Source: Spirosoma sp. KCTC 42546 (GTDB lineage Bacteria; Bacteroidota; Bacteroidia; Cytophagales; Spirosomataceae). From it: 64,000 nt of DNA. Each line of letters opens with the position of its first letter. Within the stretch, counting starts at the first letter, position 1. The stretch covers positions 5,808,501-5,872,500 of the forward strand of contig NZ_CP041360.1 of the NCBI RefSeq assembly GCF_006965485.1. The letters run 5' to 3'. The notes beneath the pieces are model-generated. The model was not told the origin of the DNA and searched no databases. It saw only the letters and a program-made list of their open reading frames with translations. This document shows positions 61,132 through 64,000 of this stretch, one piece after another. A program made the position numbers and the translations under genes.

Positions 61132-61938
61132 TTAATCTTTCAACCCCGACGAGGCCATACTGCGGATAAAATGTTTTTGAAAAAACAGGTATACAATCAG
61201 AATTGGCAGGGCCAGCATGACGGCTGCGGCAATCTTCACACCTAATTGCGCATCGGCCCGGCCACCTACCGAAAATAGCGTCACCATCTGGGGCATGGTC
61301 ATAGTCGATTCATTACGAATTACGATCAGTGGCCAGAGGGCTTCGTTCCACAAACCCATGAATGTCAGAATGGTAATGGTCAGAACGGTTGGAATAATGT
61401 TGGGTAGCAGAATCTGAAAAATGATGCGCAACTCCCCACAACCATCAATTCGGGCGGCATCGATCAAGGCCTGGGGTAATCCGGCAAACGCCTGCCGAAA
61501 CAGCAGCACCGCCAACGAGTTCATCACAAACGGAACAATCAGCGCAAAATACGAATCCACCCAACCCAGCTTCACCATCGTGATGTAGTTGGGAATCAGC
61601 GTGATCTGAAAAGGCAGCGTCATTGTAAAAATGATGAGGTAGAAAATCAGGTTACGCCCTCGGAACCGCAGTCGCGCGAGTGCATAGCCGACCATAGCTC
61701 CCAAAACCAGCACTAACCCTGTCGTGACGAGTGCCACCAGCAAGCTATTGATGAAGGCCCGACCGAGTGGTATCCGCTCAAAAACGGTGGTATAGTTTCG
61801 GATCGTCAGGTCAATAGGCAATAGCGTCAGCGAGCCAATCCCCTGCTCCGACGACAACGACGCGCTCACCATCCAGACAAACGGATAAATGAACGACAGA
61901 GCCGCCAGGATTAGAAATGTATATCGGAGTAGTTTCAT
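61132..61938 (-). CDS. Carbohydrate ABC transporter permease (MalG type)
   Basis: Inner-membrane permease of 268 aa with six hydrophobic segments. The EAA loop that contacts the ATPase reads AARIDGCGELRIIFQILLPN (about residues 165-185). Family CUT1 carbohydrate uptake. Operon partner of the permease gene upstream and the MalK-type ATPase downstream. Confidence 0.93.
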   Translation of the reverse strand: MKLLRYTFLILAALSFIYPFVWMVSASLSSEQGIGSLTLLPIDLTIRNYTTVFERIPLGRAFINSLLVALVTTGLVLVLGAMVGYALARLRFRGRNLIFYLIIFTMTLPFQITLIPNYITMVKLGWVDSYFALIVPFVMNSLAVLLFRQAFAGLPQALIDAARIDGCGELRIIFQILLPNIIPTVLTITILTFMGLWNEALWPLIVIRNESTMTMPQMVTLFSVGGRADAQLGVKIAAAVMLALPILIVYLFFQKHFIRSMASSGLKD

Positions 61939-61943
61939 ACCAT

Positions 61944-62032
61944 AAAGAGTGAATGGGTGAAAGAGTGAATGAGTGACGAGGCATCTTGAGGTTGATGAAG
62001 CGCTCTTTCACTCATTCGCTCTTTCGCTCTTT
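61944..62032. repeat. GAGTGAAA-type tandem-arm hairpin, copy 1
   Basis: Left arm 61944-61977 (AAAGAGTGAATGGGTGAAAG then AGTGAATGAGTG) and right arm 62001-62032 (CGCTCTTTCACTCATTCGCT then CTTTCGCTCTTT) pair with few mismatches. Units are 8 bp. It lies between the two permease genes and starts at the stop codon of the first. A second copy is at 62891-62970. Confidence 0.78.
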
Positions 62033-62882
62033 AAATTTCCTGTTCGACGTATCGTTTTTGAATCGCTACCACACCTAAAATCAAGAGTGCAAAAAAGAAC
62101 CCCAACGTGGCCGAATAGCCCATGTGGTAGTACTGAAAGGCCTGTTTGTAAATGTACATGACCGCCGAAAGCGTACTGTTGAGCGGCCCACCCTCCGTCA
62201 TAATGTAGGGCTCGATGAAAAGAGAAAAACCGCCAATGGTAGACAGCACGACAACCATAAAAATAGTGGGATTGATCATGGGCAGGGTGATGTAGCGAAA
62301 CTTCTGCCAGTGCGTTGCGCCTTCCATATCGGCAGCTTCGTAATACTGAACCGGTACCGTTTGGAGTCCCACCAGAAACAGGATCACGTAAAGGCCTACA
62401 TTTTTCCAGGTTGCCATCAGCGCAATGGCATACATGGCAATGCCGGGGTCCTCCAACCAGGGCACTTTCGGCAGCGACAACGCCGACAATCCCCGATTCA
62501 GAATACCCGCATTAAAGCCTAAAAGCTGCTGCCACAGAATCGTAACCACCACCCCCGACACGATGACCGGCAGGAAAAAAGCGGCCCGAAAAAACGACTT
62601 GCCCCGAATACTCTGGTTGAGAAATTCCGCCAATGCCAGCGCCACGACGATCTGCAGCGGGATATGCACGACCAGAAACCGTAGCGTATTGTAAATCGCC
62701 TGCCAGAACAGCCGATCCTGAAACAACCGTCGGTAGTTGTCCAGCCCAATAAACTTCATGGGCGAAATAATATTCCAGCTATGAAACGTCAGCACAATGG
62801 AGAATACCACCGGAAACGCCACAAACACGCAGAAGTACAGGATATACGGCGAAACCAGCCAATAAGGAATGAGTTTCTTCAT
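62031..62882 (-). CDS. Carbohydrate ABC transporter permease (MalF/UgpA type)
   Basis: Inner-membrane permease of 283 aa with six hydrophobic segments. EAA loop: EAADMEGATHWQKFRYITLP (about residues 180-200). CUT1 carbohydrate uptake. Follows the binding-protein gene and precedes the second permease, with GAGTGAAA-type hairpins on both sides of the gene. Confidence 0.93.
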   Translation of the reverse strand: MKKLIPYWLVSPYILYFCVFVAFPVVFSIVLTFHSWNIISPMKFIGLDNYRRLFQDRLFWQAIYNTLRFLVVHIPLQIVVALALAEFLNQSIRGKSFFRAAFFLPVIVSGVVVTILWQQLLGFNAGILNRGLSALSLPKVPWLEDPGIAMYAIALMATWKNVGLYVILFLVGLQTVPVQYYEAADMEGATHWQKFRYITLPMINPTIFMVVVLSTIGGFSLFIEPYIMTEGGPLNSTLSAVMYIYKQAFQYYHMGYSATLGFFFALLILGVVAIQKRYVEQEI

Positions 62883-62890
62883 AGGGTTAA

Positions 62891-62970
62891 CGAGTGAAAG
62901 AATGAATGAGTGAAAGAGTGATGATCAAGCTGGGACAGCACTCATTCACTCATTCGCTCTTTCACTCAGT
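62891..62970. repeat. GAGTGAAA-type tandem-arm hairpin, copy 2
   Basis: Left arm 62891-62920 (CGAGTGAAAGAATGAATGAG then TGAAAGAGTG), right arm 62939-62970. The right arm covers the stop codon and the last seven codons (LSERANE) of the binding-protein gene, so the repeat has been included in the coding sequence. Confidence 0.78.
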
Positions 62971-64000
62971 AATAACACATCAACCGCTTTGGCCGCGTCG
63001 CGGATGGCTTCTTCGGGCGTTTTTCGGTCGTACACGACGCAGGCTTCGTACTCCTGCGAAATGATATCGAACACTTCGACAATCACCTCGCTATTGTCGA
63101 CGCCCTTGATGTAGCGCGACTGTCGGGCGAAGGGCAGCAGCTTCGGATTCTTTTGCAGAAACGCGCTGAAATACGGGTCGGTATCAACAGCCCGCCGGTG
63201 CGGAAACTGGCCCGTCAACTCCATCAGCCGTAAATCGCCGGGTTTGTCGACCAGCGTTTTAATGAACTCCCAGGCCGCTTTCGGATCGGGGCAGGTATTG
63301 AAAATAACAATGTTTTTCGGGTCGCCGTAGGTGTAGGCCGGACCGGTGTGGTTATCGGGTACGGGCATTGGCCAGGTATCGTAGTGCAGGCTGGGGTCCT
63401 TGTATTTTTCCAGAAAACCCACCTGCCAGGGCCCCGTAAAGGAGGTTGCAATGTGTTGATCCAGAAATGGGTCACGGGTAGCGGAGAGCCGCTCTTTCGA
63501 GAAGTAGCCATCCCGGTACAGTTGCTGCAAAAACCGAAACACCTCCACCGCGTACTTGTTGTTGAAGGCCGCCCGGTTGTTTTTCACCAGCGGAGCCCCG
63601 TTAGACGCAGCCAGATACAGTGGATAAAAGTTAAAAAATCGCTGGTACCAGATCACTTTCACCTCAGTGTACCCCAGCCATTGGTCCGTATAACCGTCGT
63701 GATTCAGGTCCTGCTTCAACCGTTTCCCGGCTTCCATATAGCTGGAATAGGTGTAAGGCGGTCGTTTCAGACCCGGCTCGTTCACCTGCCCGGTATTGCA
63801 GAGCGTCATGATCGGGTTCACTTTCCAGGGAACCTGATAAATATGTCCGTCCGACGAAGTAACTTCCTGGATAACAAGGCTATCGCAGCGTGCACGCAGA
63901 AACTCCAGGAACCCACTAATCGTATCGAGGGGTACCAGCACGCCCGCTTTGGCGTACATCTCAACACTCCCCTGCCACATATTGGCGTAGATATCGGGCG
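62946..64000 (-). CDS. Extracellular sugar-binding protein of ABC transporter, 5' end outside window
   Basis: Solute-binding protein (family 1) feeding the permeases downstream. The visible part is about 350 residues; the frame is open at the right edge (reads PDIYANMWQGSVEMY, the early lobe of such proteins), so the signal peptide and first part lie beyond the window. Visible blocks: LKQDLNHDGYTDQWLGYTEV, SFTGPWQVGFLEKY, DPKAAWEFIKTLVDKPGDLR. In this phylum the protein would be lipid-anchored in the periplasm. Ligand unknown, likely an oligosaccharide. Confidence 0.9.
   Translation of the reverse strand, partial: PDIYANMWQGSVEMYAKAGVLVPLDTISGFLEFLRARCDSLVIQEVTSSDGHIYQVPWKVNPIMTLCNTGQVNEPGLKRPPYTYSSYMEAGKRLKQDLNHDGYTDQWLGYTEVKVIWYQRFFNFYPLYLAASNGAPLVKNNRAAFNNKYAVEVFRFLQQLYRDGYFSKERLSATRDPFLDQHIATSFTGPWQVGFLEKYKDPSLHYDTWPMPVPDNHTGPAYTYGDPKNIVIFNTCPDPKAAWEFIKTLVDKPGDLRLMELTGQFPHRRAVDTDPYFSAFLQKNPKLLPFARQSRYIKGVDNSEVIVEVFDIISQEYEACVVYDRKTPEEAIRDAAKAVDVLLLSERANE

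Noticed and set aside
61944..62970. Regular short repeats that could suggest a CRISPR array
   Set aside because: Units are 8 bp, arranged as two inverted-repeat hairpins around a permease gene, without 30-bp repeats, unique spacers or cas genes.

Overview
The window reads as chromosomal DNA of a Bacteroidota bacterium, most likely a Cytophagales member close to Spirosoma. The evidence is gene content and signals: LytTR and HisKA_2 signalling, S9/S41/M14 secreted peptidases, PD40-type secreted proteins, TAnnTTTG-type -7 promoter elements, no visible Shine-Dalgarno pattern, and moderate GC with one AT-rich stretch. Genus is an inference. No rRNA, tRNA, CRISPR array, prophage or intact insertion sequence was recognised.

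Layout. 1-2.8 kb: a LutC-like gene, then an ECF41 sigma-factor cassette (sigma factor, small membrane protein, NAD(P)-binding oxidoreductase). 2.9-17.5 kb: mainly exported proteins: serine hydrolase, PD40-amidohydrolase, a large beta-helix lipoprotein, an AsmA-like protein, a CocE-type hydrolase, a NUP-family protein and a class B1 metallo-beta-lactamase. 17.6-27 kb: AraC regulator and methyltransferase, nucleoside hydrolase plus KptA, an NDH-2 remnant, a TPR histidine kinase with LytTR regulator, a GlxA-type regulator, and two RibD-like reductases flanking a broken VOC gene, followed by OsmC. 27-35 kb (minus strand): membrane protein, M14 and S9 peptidases, a ferredoxin and its probable reductase. 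35-40 kb: outer-membrane protein, S41 protease, overlapping LytS-type kinase and LytTR regulator, PD40 protein. 41.7-45.9 kb: an AT-rich block of orphan envelope genes. 46-58.5 kb: SRPBCC and cupin proteins, M14 peptidase, an orphan lipoprotein, a beta-helix/diheme-cytochrome pair, GH13 enzyme, serine hydrolase, GNAT, a CheY-like protein and a PhnP-like hydrolase. 58.6-64 kb (minus strand): a carbohydrate ABC importer operon, cut by the right edge.

The most unusual content lies between genes. A 105-110 bp element made of three hairpins (9-bp stem, long central stem, 9-bp stem) with GTG/CAC ends occurs three times (4068-4172, 49300-49409, 52765-52869); its short stems change in a base-pair-preserving way between copies, and two copies sit inside the loop of another inverted repeat. 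Separately, about a dozen intergenic gaps hold long inverted repeats whose arms are themselves built from 7-9 bp near-tandem units (CACAGAG, ACAGGAT, GAGTGAAA, GGAGGAA, TTTGCG and others). The CACAGAG type fills three convergent gene gaps almost completely, which suggests bidirectional termination; others lie inside operons.

Functionally the window is a secretion-rich, polymer- and peptide-processing region with local signalling modules, plus a sugar ABC importer of a kind less typical of this phylum than SusCD systems.
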